A DNA stretch of 64,000 nt, taken from the NCBI GenBank assembly GCA_029572965.1, contig JAKPQD010000383.1, positions 62,001 to 126,000 of the forward strand. The letters are read 5' to 3'. The notes beneath the pieces were generated by a model. That model did not search any database. It saw only the letters and a program-made list of their open reading frames with translations, and was not told the DNA's origin. Of this stretch, positions 44,028-53,059 are shown piece by piece. Positions within the stretch are counted from its first letter, which is position 1, and each line of letters begins with the position of its first letter. This DNA comes from Bacteroidota bacterium. GTDB lineage: Bacteria; Bacteroidota; Bacteroidia; Bacteroidales; DTGW01. Made by a program: the position numbers and the translations under genes.

Positions 44028-44217
44028 AATTTCACTTTTTAAAAAATTTTACAATAACCTATTCAATTCCAAAACCTATCACGATTAAACAGGATAGAAC
44101 CAAGATTTGATAAGTTGCTTTTACCAAGAATAATATTCATGGGGAAAAGAGCTACTAATATTTGCGATTAAAACACAAATATTGACCAGCTTTACAATGA
44201 AAATAGTTTGGAAAATC

Positions 44218-44571
44218 TCAAATACGTAAGATACAATGCAGCTCCAGTTTTGAAGGAACTGAGGCTAATGATGACTTTTGAAGAAAAATGAAACGTGTTA
44301 TTAAATTTGAAAAAACATCAACAGGCTTAAAACAAAGGTTAAACAAAGGCATCTTCTTCAATGCCATCAGGTGATGCCCCACTCTTTCTGTCGGCGAGGA
44401 AAAGCTGTTGCCAGAAGCGATGAAAATCGGGGCACTCTTTAATGTATATGTAACAGGGTTGTTATAATTTTCTGCGATAGTCGCTGATGCAGTATATTGC
44501 TGAACAAAAAACAACAGCACCACAGCAAAAAAGCTCACAATCAATAATTTATATCTTCGTATCCCTTTCAA
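44218..44571 (-). CDS. Small hypothetical membrane protein
   Basis: The protein is about 117 residues if started at the TTG at 44571. A perfect -7 box (44594-44601) makes any start upstream of about 44588 impossible, and no ATG occurs early in the frame. One membrane helix (LLIVSFFAVVLLFFVQQY) near the N-terminus precedes an exported region of about 90 residues with histidines (GHHLMALKKMPLF) and no recognised domain. I cannot name a family. The start codon is uncertain, and the frame could also be partly spurious. Confidence 0.45.
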   Translation of the reverse strand: MKGIRRYKLLIVSFFAVVLLFFVQQYTASATIAENYNNPVTYTLKSAPIFIASGNSFSSPTERVGHHLMALKKMPLFNLCFKPVDVFSNLITRFIFLQKSSLASVPSKLELHCILRI

Positions 44572-44593
44572 TTTGTTGCAGTAAAATATCGAG

Positions 44594-44601
44594 CAAAGAT
44601 A
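44594..44601 (-). promoter_or_regulatory. -7 box for the hypothetical membrane gene
   Basis: On the minus strand this reads TATCTTTG, a perfect TAnnTTTG match. It forces the start codon downstream of about 44588. Confidence 0.45.
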
Positions 44602-44645
44602 CAATTTTTTGGGGAGGTAAACATTAAGCTCAGCAATACAACAAA

Positions 44646-44682
44646 ATGCCTGTTGATAAAGGCTTCTTTACTCAACAGGCAT
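44646..44682 (-). terminator. Terminator after the DUF5362 gene
   Basis: ATGCCTGTTGA (44646-44656) pairs perfectly with TCAACAGGCAT (44672-44682). On the minus strand it is followed by TTTTGTT. It lies 24 bases after the DUF5362 stop. Confidence 0.6.
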
Positions 44683-44705
44683 GAGATATAACCAATATTT
44701 TCGGT

Positions 44706-45167
44706 TCAACCAATCATACGACCAATAGCAAACCCGATAATAGCAAGAACATATATACTAAAAATAACAATAGTAAACACTCCAATAAACCTGAAATGTT
44801 TTTTCAGGCTTTTCAGCGCTGAGGCAATAAGTATAGCATCTTTACTTTCAATTGCAATTTTGGCATCTACCGAGAATCTATATAAATAGATAACCGGAAG
44901 AATGTAGATAATACCTAATGCAAGATATAAAATCCCAACAAATACCATTGGCAATTTGCCCAAACCTGCACCTGCTAAGCCTGACGACAAGGCAGCCATG
45001 ATTAATCCGGCAAATACCATCAATGCAATAAATATAAAGCCCAAAACAGAGAAAAACATAGCCCATTTGCGAATTTGGGTGAGCTCGTTCAAGGCTTCTT
45101 CGTTCAACTCCAGTTTTTTCTCCCCGGCAACAACCGTTTCTATAATTTGTGAATTATCTTCCATCAT
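44706..45167 (-). CDS. DUF5362 family membrane protein
   Basis: The protein is 153 residues. A polar N-terminus (about 1-32) precedes three hydrophobic segments (MFFSVLGFIFIALMVFAGLIMAALS, MVFVGILYLALGIIYILPVIYLY, VFTIVIFSIYVLAIIGFAIG). Between the last two is a soluble stretch, FSVDAKIAIESKDAILIASALKSLKKHFRFIG. This pattern matches DUF5362, a Bacteroidota membrane family of unknown role. It stands alone between the hypothetical membrane gene and the histidine kinase and has its own terminator. Confidence 0.75.
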   Translation of the reverse strand: MMEDNSQIIETVVAGEKKLELNEEALNELTQIRKWAMFFSVLGFIFIALMVFAGLIMAALSSGLAGAGLGKLPMVFVGILYLALGIIYILPVIYLYRFSVDAKIAIESKDAILIASALKSLKKHFRFIGVFTIVIFSIYVLAIIGFAIGRMIG

Positions 45168-45241
45168 GCTTGTTTAGTTTATCGTTTAAGCGAAAATAGG
45201 AATATTTCGCATATTTATGAAATTCTCACCTTAGAATTTTA

Positions 45242-46210
45242 TCATTCAATATATAAAGGGATGTTGAACTGAAAATCGCTCCCTTTGCCAACTTCACTTT
45301 TGACGATGATTTTACCACCGTGCTTTTCAACAAAATCTTTACATAAAAGCAGCCCAAATCCAGTACCTTCTTCTTTGGCGGTCCCGACCGTAGAAAACTG
45401 GCAAGATTGCCCCCAAAGCTTTGCCATATTTTCACTACTTATGCCTATACCGTTATCTGAAATAGTAATTAAGGCTTCTTTATCTTTTATTTCAGTCTTT
45501 ATGTTAATATGCCCCCCTTTATTGGTAAACTTAATAGCATTAGCAAGTAAGTTGCGGACAATAGTTTTGAGCATAAAAACATCTGCATAAACGTAAATGC
45601 CGCAATCTCCGGCATATTCTGCTACAATCTCTTTTGTTTCAAATGATATTTTGTAATTATCAATAATTTCGTTGCAAATATCTGCAAGCAAAATCTTTTC
45701 GGGCATAAAAGGCAACATGCCTGCCTGATTTTTAGACCAGGCCAGCAGGTCATTAAGTAAATCATAGGTATTCTGTGCAATTTGGTTAATATAAACAATC
45801 AAAGACTTGGTTCTATCAATATTATAAGTATCTATATTTTTCAAAATAAGATCTGACAATCCGAGAAGTGCATTGAAAGGGTTTTTAAGGTCATGAGCAA
45901 GGATAGAAATAAAGCGGTCTTTATCGGCATTTAGTTTTTTAAGTTCTGCATTCTGTTCATTAATTAAATGCTCGGCTTTAATCCTTTCGGTTATTTCAAT
46001 GGTATAGCCGGCAAGCAGGTTTCTTTCTCCTAACAAAATAGGATATTTGAAAGTAGTATAATTCCGGTCATTCAGATTTTCATCCACGTTGATAACCTGA
46101 TTTGACTGTACCACCATCCAGTCGTCCATAGATATTTTGCGGGCAAACTCAAAGGGAAACAATTCTTCCATAGTTTTACCCACCATATCAGCCCCATTGA
46201 CACCAATCAT
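45242..46210 (-). pseudogene. C-terminal half of a frameshifted PAS histidine kinase
   Basis: This is the 3' part of the gene split by the one-base frameshift at 46250-46254. The ATG at 46208-46210 is internal to the PAS domain; real coding in this frame runs up to about 46250. It contains the rest of PAS domain 2, HisKA with the phosphorylated histidine in ILAHDLKNPFNALLGLSDLIL, and a complete HATPase_c domain (ISDNGIGISSENMAKLW and GTGFGLLLCKDFVEKHGG). If translated as one protein with the upstream half, the length would be 730 residues. Confidence 0.85.
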
Positions 46211-47433
46211 GTCAATAAAATTGTCACTGGCAAAAATAACCCGGCTTTCTTTTTCTTGACATCTTTAATAAAAGCATATATGGGCGAATTTTTGATAAAC
46301 AACGTCAGCAGTTCATTGCTTTCTTTAAGGGCTTGCTCGGTTTTCATCAAATCAGTAATGTCAATTGCCACTGCATAAGCAATTCCTTTTTCCAGCGCAG
46401 GGAATGCATTCCAGTTAAACCAGCGATAAGCCCCCCCCTTAGATTGATAACGATTGGTAAAAGAAATTACCATTTTCCCCTTAAGCAGTACGTCTTCTAT
46501 TACAAAAGCCGTTTTCTGCCTGTCATCGGGATGTATAAAATCATAGAAAGGCCTGTTGAGTAATTCTTCATGCGAATAACCCAGAATGTCGGTAAACTCA
46601 GGATTTATATTAACAAAGCCCGAAGTTTTCAAATCAACAATACATATAAGTAAATGCAGGTTATTAAAAATGGTCTGCAACTTTTCTTCATTTTCCAATA
46701 ACTTTGCCCTTGCATCGACAAGCTCATTATTGATAGCCCTCAACTTTTCATTCAAGATTTGCAGTTGGGTATTAGCTGCCTCAAGCTGGCATTTTTGTTG
46801 TTCCGAATCATTTTTTGCCTTTATGTAGCTGTTTATAATTGACCTAAGGATTAAAACTACAGACATCCCAAGCAAAAAATAAGAGCCTAAAACATCTACA
46901 ACCCGATGTATCTCATTTTTGTAAGAAAAAGAAAATAATGGCGGGAACAAAACTCCTATAACAACTAATGATGTAACGATTATAAAGTTTAAAAGAAAAA
47001 GAAGAACAAAATTTTTAACATAAATAGCAATACTAAAAACAATAATAGCAAAAGATAAAATCACCGGAGCCTTGCTTAAACCAGGATTATATAGCCACAA
47101 CAATATAACTACAACATATAATGCAACAATAAGAGCCGCTTTGGGAATTACAAATTTAGTTTTAATGACAGACAGGGCGATATAAAGTACCGATAAAACA
47201 ATAGCCCCCAATATTAACACCGTAAACCACCACGGGAAGCCCATCATTATATTTAAAATTCCAGAAAATAAAGCAGTAACAGCAAGTATAGCCACTACCT
47301 GATTTGCAATCCGCTTGTCAACCGTGAGTTGTTCATTGAAACTAATACACTTCTTTATCCAACCCATTCTTAACATCAAGATATATTTTGTGCCCAAACC
47401 TTGCCTAACTATCTTATTCAATTTTTGAAACAT
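46207..47433 (-). pseudogene. N-terminal half of a frameshifted PAS histidine kinase
   Basis: The protein is 408 residues as read. The N-terminus has about six hydrophobic segments (residues about 40-200), then a coiled coil (about 205-262, EQQKCQLEAANTQLQILNEKL) and a PAS domain (about 265-370, FNNLHLLICIVDLKTSGFVNINPEF and FIHPDDRQKT). A second PAS begins FIKNSPIYAFIKDVKKKK, then the frame is lost at an A5 tract and reads nonsense to a stop. Adding one A restores ...ESRVIFASDNFIDMIG and joins it to the downstream half. The total (45242-47433 plus one base) is exactly 731 codons. This could be a sequencing error, a phase-variable tract or a true mutation. Confidence 0.85.
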
Positions 47434-47795
47434 GAAAAAGTGAAATAATAAACAAAATGCGTTAACACGATATGTATATAAAAATAACTAAAAAAATTTA
47501 TATCCGGCTAAAAAAGAAAGAAGTAATACAACTATTTCTGTTCTCAAAATAGTTTTCATTTTGAAAATTGTTCTTACTAACACTTAAAGTATTGAAATTC
47601 AATTATTGTATCTTTGATTTTAAATTATTTTAGACAGCTGTGAAAACGCTTTTGTATTAATAGTACCATAAATATTGCCATTTTTCTATTGCGTAACATC
47701 CGACTTTTTACTATCTTTTCTTTTTCTGCAACCATTAAAGATTCAACATTTTTAATGATTGTATTGTTTATAAATAAAAATAAAAAATCAAGCTA
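47434..47795. other. 362-base intergenic region with the gnd promoter
   Basis: This AT-rich gap separates the divergent histidine kinase and gnd genes. A -7 box TATCTTTG lies at 47609-47616 on the + strand. About 180 bases of leader separate it from the gnd ATG. I see no RNA gene or clear riboswitch; 'AACATTTTTAATGATTGTATTG' near the end is not a convincing structure. Confidence 0.5.
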
Positions 47796-48692
47796 ATGAA
47801 AATAGGATTTATAGGATTAGGGAAAATGGGCGCCAACATGGTACAGCGCTTATTAATCAAAGGACAGGAAGTAGTAGCCTGGGATCCAAACGCAGACGCA
47901 GTAAAATTAGTTGAAAGTAAAGGCGCCACAGGTGCAAAAGATATACCTTCCATGATCCAGGCCCTGCCCGAAAAAAAAATCGTATGGCTTATGGTTCCAT
48001 CGGGCAAACCAGTGGACGACAACCTTGAACTATTGAGCACGCTTGTTGGAAAAGGCGCAGTTATCATTGACGGTGGAAATTCCAATTGGAAAGATACACA
48101 ACGCAGGGCTGCATGGCTCAAAGAAAAAGGCATTGAATATGTTGACTCAGGTACAAGCGGCGGTGTTTGGGGGTTACAAAACGGATATTGTCTAATGTAT
48201 GGAGGCAGCAAAGAAGTTTGCAACTCATTAACCCCAATATTCGATGCTTTGACTGAACCTGGGGGGCATTTATACTGTGGAGCCATTGGCAGCGGCCACT
48301 TTACCAAGATGATACACAACGGTATTGAATATGGCATGATGCAAGCCTATGCCGAAGGTTTTGAAATACTCGAAAAATCTGGTTTCGGAACTGAGCTCAA
48401 CAAGGTAGCAGACCTCTGGATGCATGGCAGCGTGGTCCGTAGCTGGCTGCTCGAACTCATTGGCAATGCCCTAAATGAAGACCCCAGGCTTGATAAGCTG
48501 AAACCTTATGTAGCTGATAGTGGCGAAGCCCGTTGGACAGTAGATGCAGCAGTTGAGCTTTCCGTGCCTGCACATGTCATTACTGCTTCGCTTTTTACCC
48601 GCTTTGCTTCCCGCCAGGACGACTCGTTTGCCATGAAACTGGTAGCTGCTATGCGCAATCAATTTGGAGGCCATGAAGTAAAACAAAAATAA
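47796..48692 (+). CDS. gnd: 6-phosphogluconate dehydrogenase, short (GntZ/YqeC) type
   Basis: The enzyme oxidatively decarboxylates 6-phosphogluconate to ribulose 5-phosphate in the cytosol. The 298 residues match the short decarboxylating form, against about 470 for the long Gnd. The dinucleotide-binding GFIGLGKMGANM is at 4-15. Other motifs are IIDGGNSNWKDTQRRA, DSGTSGGVWGLQNGYCLMYGG and the catalytic region GSGHFTKMIHNGIEYGMMQ. D30 at the end of the second strand (VVAWDPN) favours NAD over NADP. The gene is followed after seven bases by zwf and then pgl, so the three form an oxidative pentose phosphate operon. Confidence 0.93.
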   Translation: MKIGFIGLGKMGANMVQRLLIKGQEVVAWDPNADAVKLVESKGATGAKDIPSMIQALPEKKIVWLMVPSGKPVDDNLELLSTLVGKGAVIIDGGNSNWKDTQRRAAWLKEKGIEYVDSGTSGGVWGLQNGYCLMYGGSKEVCNSLTPIFDALTEPGGHLYCGAIGSGHFTKMIHNGIEYGMMQAYAEGFEILEKSGFGTELNKVADLWMHGSVVRSWLLELIGNALNEDPRLDKLKPYVADSGEARWTVDAAVELSVPAHVITASLFTRFASRQDDSFAMKLVAAMRNQFGGHEVKQK

Positions 48693-48699
48693 CACCGCT

Positions 48700-50226
48700 A
48701 TGCCCGAAAACCATATACTAGTCATCTTTGGCGCATCCGGCGACCTTACCTGGCGCAAGTTGATGCCAGCCTTATACGAACTCCGGCACCAGGAAATGCT
48801 CCCGCAACGCTTTGCAGTACTGGGCATGGGACGATCAGCCCTTGACGACACATCTTTTCGCAATAAAATAAAAGAAGGGATCAGGCAATTTGGCCGGAAA
48901 GAAATTACCCGGGACGATAAAATAGCTGATTTTGTTGAAAATATTTATTTTCTCTCGGCCGATCCTCAACAATTTGAAAGTTTCATGTTGCTCAAAAACC
49001 GCCTTGCCTCTTTAGATGAAATGTACGGCACAAAAGGCAACTACATTTACTACCTGTCCACACCGCCTGCCTTATATGGTATAATAGCCGACAACCTCAA
49101 CAAAGCTGGCATGTGTGGCTATTGCGGCACAGATGGCTGGAAACGACTGATAGTTGAAAAACCATTTGGCTATAACCTCGAAACAGCAAAAGCGCTGAAC
49201 AAAAAGCTTCTGGACAATTTCAGCGAAGACCAGCTATACCGAATAGACCACTATTTAGGCAAAGAAACAGCTCAAAACATACTGGTAACAAGGTTTTTCA
49301 ATGGCTTTTTTGAACCCCTGTGGAACCGCAACTATATTGACAGGGTGGAAATAACTTCTGCTGAAAGTGTTGGCGTCGAAGGCCGTGGTGGTTATTACGA
49401 CAAAAGCGGTGCTTTGCGCGACATGCTGCAAAACCACCTCTTGCAATTAGTGGCACTCACTGCTATGGAACCACCTACAGTCATTACCCCTACTGCCATT
49501 CGTAACGAATTTCTGAAAGTTTTTCAGTCTTTGCGGCCTATGACTGAAAAAGATATAATGAAAAACGTCATTCGTGGCCAATATACAGCTTCGGTAATAA
49601 AAGGTGTTAGTGTTCCCGGATACAAAGAAGAACCAGATGTAAACCCCCAATCGCGTACCGAAACGTATGTTGCCATTAAATTTTTCATAGACAATTGGCG
49701 CTGGGGCGGTGTTCCATTCTACATACGAACAGGTAAAAAGCTCCCGACAAGAGTTACAGAAATTGTAATCCATTTCAAGCCTACGCCTCATCCTCATCTG
49801 CTTAAAGAGATAGAAAAAACGCAGGCCGGAAATATGCTCATCATCCGTATCCAGCCAGACGAAGGCATTCTGATGAAGTTTGGCATGAAAGAACCAGGAA
49901 CCGGCTTTAATGTAAAGCAAGCCAACCTTGAGTTTAAATATGCCAGTAGCGACAACTCATTTGTTCTGGGCTCGTACGAAAGGCTTATCCACGACTGCAT
50001 GATTGGCGATGCTTCGTTATTCTCGCGAGGCGATGCTGTTGAAGCAGCATGGGAATTTGTTGACCCAATCTTGAAAGCCTGGGAAACCAATTGCGACATC
50101 AAGCTATATGGCTATCCGGCCGGCACCTGGGGCCCAAAAGTCGCAGACGAACTGATGGGGAACAATAACACCTGGCGATATCCATGTAAGAACCTTTCAG
50201 ACGATGGTTTATATTGCGAACTTTAA
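48700..50226 (+). CDS. zwf: Glucose-6-phosphate 1-dehydrogenase
   Basis: The enzyme oxidises glucose 6-phosphate to 6-phosphogluconolactone. The 508 residues are typical. Motifs are IFGASGDLTWRKLMPALYEL (nucleotide binding, start), IVEKPFGYNLETAKALN, the active-site RIDHYLGKE (H184 region) and RNYIDRVEITSAE. The C-terminal half has the expected YVAIKFFIDNWRWGGVPFYIRTGKKLP. It lies between gnd (seven bases upstream) and pgl (start 11 bases after its stop, or overlapping if an upstream ATG is used), consistent with one transcript. Confidence 0.97.
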   Translation: MPENHILVIFGASGDLTWRKLMPALYELRHQEMLPQRFAVLGMGRSALDDTSFRNKIKEGIRQFGRKEITRDDKIADFVENIYFLSADPQQFESFMLLKNRLASLDEMYGTKGNYIYYLSTPPALYGIIADNLNKAGMCGYCGTDGWKRLIVEKPFGYNLETAKALNKKLLDNFSEDQLYRIDHYLGKETAQNILVTRFFNGFFEPLWNRNYIDRVEITSAESVGVEGRGGYYDKSGALRDMLQNHLLQLVALTAMEPPTVITPTAIRNEFLKVFQSLRPMTEKDIMKNVIRGQYTASVIKGVSVPGYKEEPDVNPQSRTETYVAIKFFIDNWRWGGVPFYIRTGKKLPTRVTEIVIHFKPTPHPHLLKEIEKTQAGNMLIIRIQPDEGILMKFGMKEPGTGFNVKQANLEFKYASSDNSFVLGSYERLIHDCMIGDASLFSRGDAVEAAWEFVDPILKAWETNCDIKLYGYPAGTWGPKVADELMGNNNTWRYPCKNLSDDGLYCEL

Positions 50227-50236
50227 CTTTAATATC

Positions 50237-50938
50237 ATGGGCCCTACAATTACAACACTTCGCAATACATTTGAAATTGCCTCGTACATTGCCCATAAGC
50301 TGGACAAAAAGCTTGACGCAAAGAAAAGCACTATAAATATAGCTATTTCTGGAGGCAATACCCCAAAAGAGATATTTAAACATTGGAGCTCACACTTTAA
50401 GAATGAAATAAACTGGCGAAATATTTCATTTTATTGGGTGGACGAACGTTGTGTCCCGTCATCAAGCAGCGAAAGTAATTATGGAGAGGCTAAACGCCTT
50501 TTTTTTGATAAAGTTTTAACAACCCAGGACAATGTATTCCCCATTGTAGGGGATAATAAGCCCCACGAAGAAGTATTTATATTAAATTCATTAGTACAAA
50601 GTAAACTTCCTCAAAAAAACAACCTGCCAGTTTTTGACTTGATACTTTTGGGCATGGGGACCGACGGACACACTGCCTCTATTTTCCCCGGTCAACTCGA
50701 ACTTTTTAACCTTGACGAGGCTTATACTACCAGCGTCAATCCTCATACCGGTCAAAAACGCATTACCCTTACCGGAAAAACCATTAACAACGCCAATGAA
50801 GTATGTTTTATCATCACTGGCAGCGACAAAAAGCTTATCATAGACGAAATTATAAACAAAAAAGGCAACTGGCAATCGTATCCGGCATCTTTCATCATTA
50901 ATGACAATTTAGAATGGATAATTGAAGAAATTCAATAA
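50237..50938 (+). CDS. pgl: 6-phosphogluconolactonase
   Basis: The enzyme hydrolyses 6-phosphogluconolactone, the zwf product. From the ATG at 50237 the protein is 233 residues; an earlier ATG at 50204 overlaps zwf and adds an N-terminus (VYIANFNFNI) that does not look like the family. Family motifs include AISGGNTPKEIFKHW (sugar-phosphate binding), WVDERCVPSSSSESNYGEAKRLFF and ILLGMGTDGHTASIFPG. It is the DevB-type enzyme, unlike the propeller-type YbhE. It is the last gene of the gnd-zwf-pgl operon. Confidence 0.95.
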   Translation: MGPTITTLRNTFEIASYIAHKLDKKLDAKKSTINIAISGGNTPKEIFKHWSSHFKNEINWRNISFYWVDERCVPSSSSESNYGEAKRLFFDKVLTTQDNVFPIVGDNKPHEEVFILNSLVQSKLPQKNNLPVFDLILLGMGTDGHTASIFPGQLELFNLDEAYTTSVNPHTGQKRITLTGKTINNANEVCFIITGSDKKLIIDEIINKKGNWQSYPASFIINDNLEWIIEEIQ

Positions 50939-51050
50939 CTTCTATTAATAATCTTTCATTTACTAATGTCGTCCAGATTAAAATTAAAAAGTTACCCTTT
51001 TTTGACTTATTATTCCTCCTTTCATTCTTAGTTGAAAAGAAGTATTTTTA

Positions 51051-51058
51051 TACTTTTG
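51051..51058 (+). promoter_or_regulatory. -7 box for the GH43 gene
   Basis: TACTTTTG matches TAnnTTTG, about 45 bases upstream of the ATG at 51104. Confidence 0.5.
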
Positions 51059-51103
51059 GGGAATTCAAAAAAATACATTAATTCAAACTAAAAATTAAAT
51101 ATT

Positions 51104-52111
51104 ATGGCAGACGAAAAAAAATTAACGCCTATTTCAGAACCTTTAGTAAAACATATTTACACAGCAGATCCTTCTGCTCATGTTTTTGAAGGCAAAATCT
51201 ACATCTACCCTTCACATGATATTGATGTAGATGTTCCGGAAGACGATTTTGGCGGGCACTTCTGCATGGAAGACTATCACGTATTCTCAATGGATTCACC
51301 TACAGACAAAGAAGCAAAAGACCATGGCGTAGCATTGCATGTAAAGGATGTTCCATGGGCCGAAAGACAAATGTGGGCCCCTGATGCTGCTTACAAAAAT
51401 GGTACATATTATTTTTATTTTCCAGCAAAAGCAAAAGATGGCGCATTCCGTATTGGGGTAGCAACAAGCAACAACCCTGCAGGGCCGTTTAAGCCACAGC
51501 CTGAGCCCATCAAAGGAAGCTTTAGCATAGACCCATGCGCTTTTGTAGATGATGATGGCAAAGCATACCTTTACTTTGGAGGTATTTGGGGAGGACAGCT
51601 TCAACGCTGGCAAACTGGCAAGTTTGTTGAAAATGTAAAAACGCCTTTCGACCTTGAACCTGCTGACGACCAGCCTGCATTATGCGCTAAAGTGGCCCGT
51701 TTGACAGACGACATGCTTGAGTTTGACGAGAAGCCAAAAGACGTTGTTATCCTTGACGAAAATGGCAAACCACTTCTTGCCGGCGATCACAACCGCAGGT
51801 ATTTTGAAGCCCCTTGGATGTACAAATACAATGGTAAATATTATTTTACTTATTCTACAGGTGATACACATTTTATCTGCTACGCTATTGGTGACAATCC
51901 TTATGGCCCTTTTACTTACAAAGGGATATTATTAAATCCTGTTATTGGATGGACCAACCACCATTCAGTTGTTGAGTTTAAAGGCAAATGGTACCTTTAT
52001 TATCACGATAGCAGTCTTTCAAATGGAGAGACTCGCCTGCGCTGCATAAAAGTAGTAGAACTTAAACACAGACCAGATGGTACTATTGAAACTGTGACTG
52101 CATACAAATAA
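51104..52111 (+). CDS. Glycoside hydrolase family 43-like enzyme (cytosolic)
   Basis: The protein is 335 residues with no signal peptide. It shows the five-bladed propeller of GH43: catalytic base Asp in IYTADPSAHVFEGKIYIY, the pKa-modulating Asp in SIDPCAFVDDDGKAYLYFG and the acid Glu in RYFEAPWMYKYNGKYYFTY. Other strand motifs are MWAPDAAYKNGTYYFYFP and GWTNHHSVVEFKGKWYLYYHDSS. GH43 enzymes cleave arabino- or xylo-oligosaccharides. The absence of a signal suggests action on imported oligosaccharides in the cytosol. There is no SusCD pair here, so this is not a standard utilisation locus. A terminator follows. Confidence 0.88.
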   Translation: MADEKKLTPISEPLVKHIYTADPSAHVFEGKIYIYPSHDIDVDVPEDDFGGHFCMEDYHVFSMDSPTDKEAKDHGVALHVKDVPWAERQMWAPDAAYKNGTYYFYFPAKAKDGAFRIGVATSNNPAGPFKPQPEPIKGSFSIDPCAFVDDDGKAYLYFGGIWGGQLQRWQTGKFVENVKTPFDLEPADDQPALCAKVARLTDDMLEFDEKPKDVVILDENGKPLLAGDHNRRYFEAPWMYKYNGKYYFTYSTGDTHFICYAIGDNPYGPFTYKGILLNPVIGWTNHHSVVEFKGKWYLYYHDSSLSNGETRLRCIKVVELKHRPDGTIETVTAYK

Positions 52112-52134
52112 GTAATCTCAGAGAATCTTATCAA

Positions 52135-52168
52135 AAACCTTCCCGGAGAACCTGGAAGGTTTTTTTGT
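52135..52168 (+). terminator. Terminator after the GH43 gene
   Basis: AACCTTCC (from 52137) pairs with GGAAGGTT around a 10-base loop, followed by TTTTTTG. Confidence 0.8.
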
Positions 52169-52228
52169 TTTTATAAGCAACCTTTTTGTTTTGTCGGGTC
52201 TTTATAAAAACACAAACTAACCTGCTGT

Positions 52229-52744
52229 ATGAAAACAAAAATTGCTATTGTCGCTTTAGGGGCCACGCTCATTATCCCTATTATGATTGCTTGCATTTAT
52301 TTGTTTATGGTTTCATGCGAAAAAGAAAAAAAATCTTACCTCACCAATATGAACGATAGCCTTAGTATAAACTATGGAACTTCTTTTGGAGAATGTTATG
52401 GATACTGTCATCACGAAATTGAACTGTCCGGGACCACTGCAAATATTACTATTTCAAGCTGGCATAAAGACAAATACCCTACAAAACAATATACAAAATA
52501 CATTACTACAGCAAAATGGGACAGTATTGTTAATGAAGTAAAAAAAATCAATTTTGCCCAACTCGACACCATCTATGGATGCCCCGACTGCTGCGATGGA
52601 GGTGCCGGATGGATAATAGTAAAAACCAGAAATGACAGGCACAAAGTAATGTTTGATTTAATGACAGACGGGCCGGCCGAATTGAAAACCCTTTGGAAGA
52701 TGTTAGAAAAAATAAACGCTAACATTATGAGTACCCATGATTAA
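52229..52744 (+). CDS. Probable lipoprotein of unknown function with cysteine pairs
   Basis: The protein is 171 residues. The N-terminus is hydrophobic (IVALGATLIIPIMIACIYLFMVSC) and may be a lipoprotein signal ending MVSC or a membrane anchor. The exported part contains FGECYGYCHHEIELSG and YGCPDCCDGGAGWIIVK, two cysteine-rich turns separated by about 65 residues, which may form disulfides or bind metal. I do not recognise the family. A repeat-containing gap and then a terminator follow. Confidence 0.65.
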   Translation: MKTKIAIVALGATLIIPIMIACIYLFMVSCEKEKKSYLTNMNDSLSINYGTSFGECYGYCHHEIELSGTTANITISSWHKDKYPTKQYTKYITTAKWDSIVNEVKKINFAQLDTIYGCPDCCDGGAGWIIVKTRNDRHKVMFDLMTDGPAELKTLWKMLEKINANIMSTHD

Positions 52745-52857
52745 AAGTAATCAGACTCAGAATCTCATATAAAACATTCTATGTTTTAAACATTCTAATC
52801 AATGTTGTCCGGTAAAATAAAACAGATACAATAAATACTAGTTATATTGTTGATTAG

Positions 52858-53029
52858 AAACTGGTCGCCCCGCCGGGGCTTTATTTTAACGATGTTTAAA
52901 TTACTACAAACAAAACGTCGCTACGCGACCAAATAATAGCAGTGTAGCTGCGACCAGTTTGTAGGATAACCCAATACACCAAATGTTCCTAAGCTGCATA
53001 GCGGCGACCTGTTTGTACCAGACAACAAT
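52858..53029. repeat. Inverted-repeat element with internal imperfect direct repeat
   Basis: AAACTGGTCGC (52858-52868) is the reverse complement of GCGACCAGTTT (52950-52960). A 25-base imperfect direct repeat recurs: GCAGTGTAGCTGCGACCAGTTTGTA-like at 52940-52963 and GCTGCATAGCGGCGACCTGTTTGTA-like about 50 bases later. The (GC)GACC core is also seen at 52923-52930. The element is noncoding, and locally GC-rich in an AT-rich gap. Confidence 0.5.
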
Positions 53030-53059
53030 GTATTCTAATCTTATTCTAATAAGAAAAGA

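Noticed and set aside
43888-44088. A 66-codon frame on the + strand
   Set aside because: It overlaps the more coherent 50-codon membrane protein gene on the minus strand and has no recognisable features.
47617-47795. A riboswitch in the long gnd leader
   Set aside because: I saw no conserved riboswitch core or convincing hairpin/terminator switch there.
47768-48337. A 189-codon frame on the minus strand
   Set aside because: It is the antisense shadow of gnd, whose motifs and length are certain.
52858-53029. A CRISPR-like array
   Set aside because: The repeated units are only two or three imperfect copies with unequal spacing and no cas genes nearby, so it is a repeat element, not a CRISPR array.
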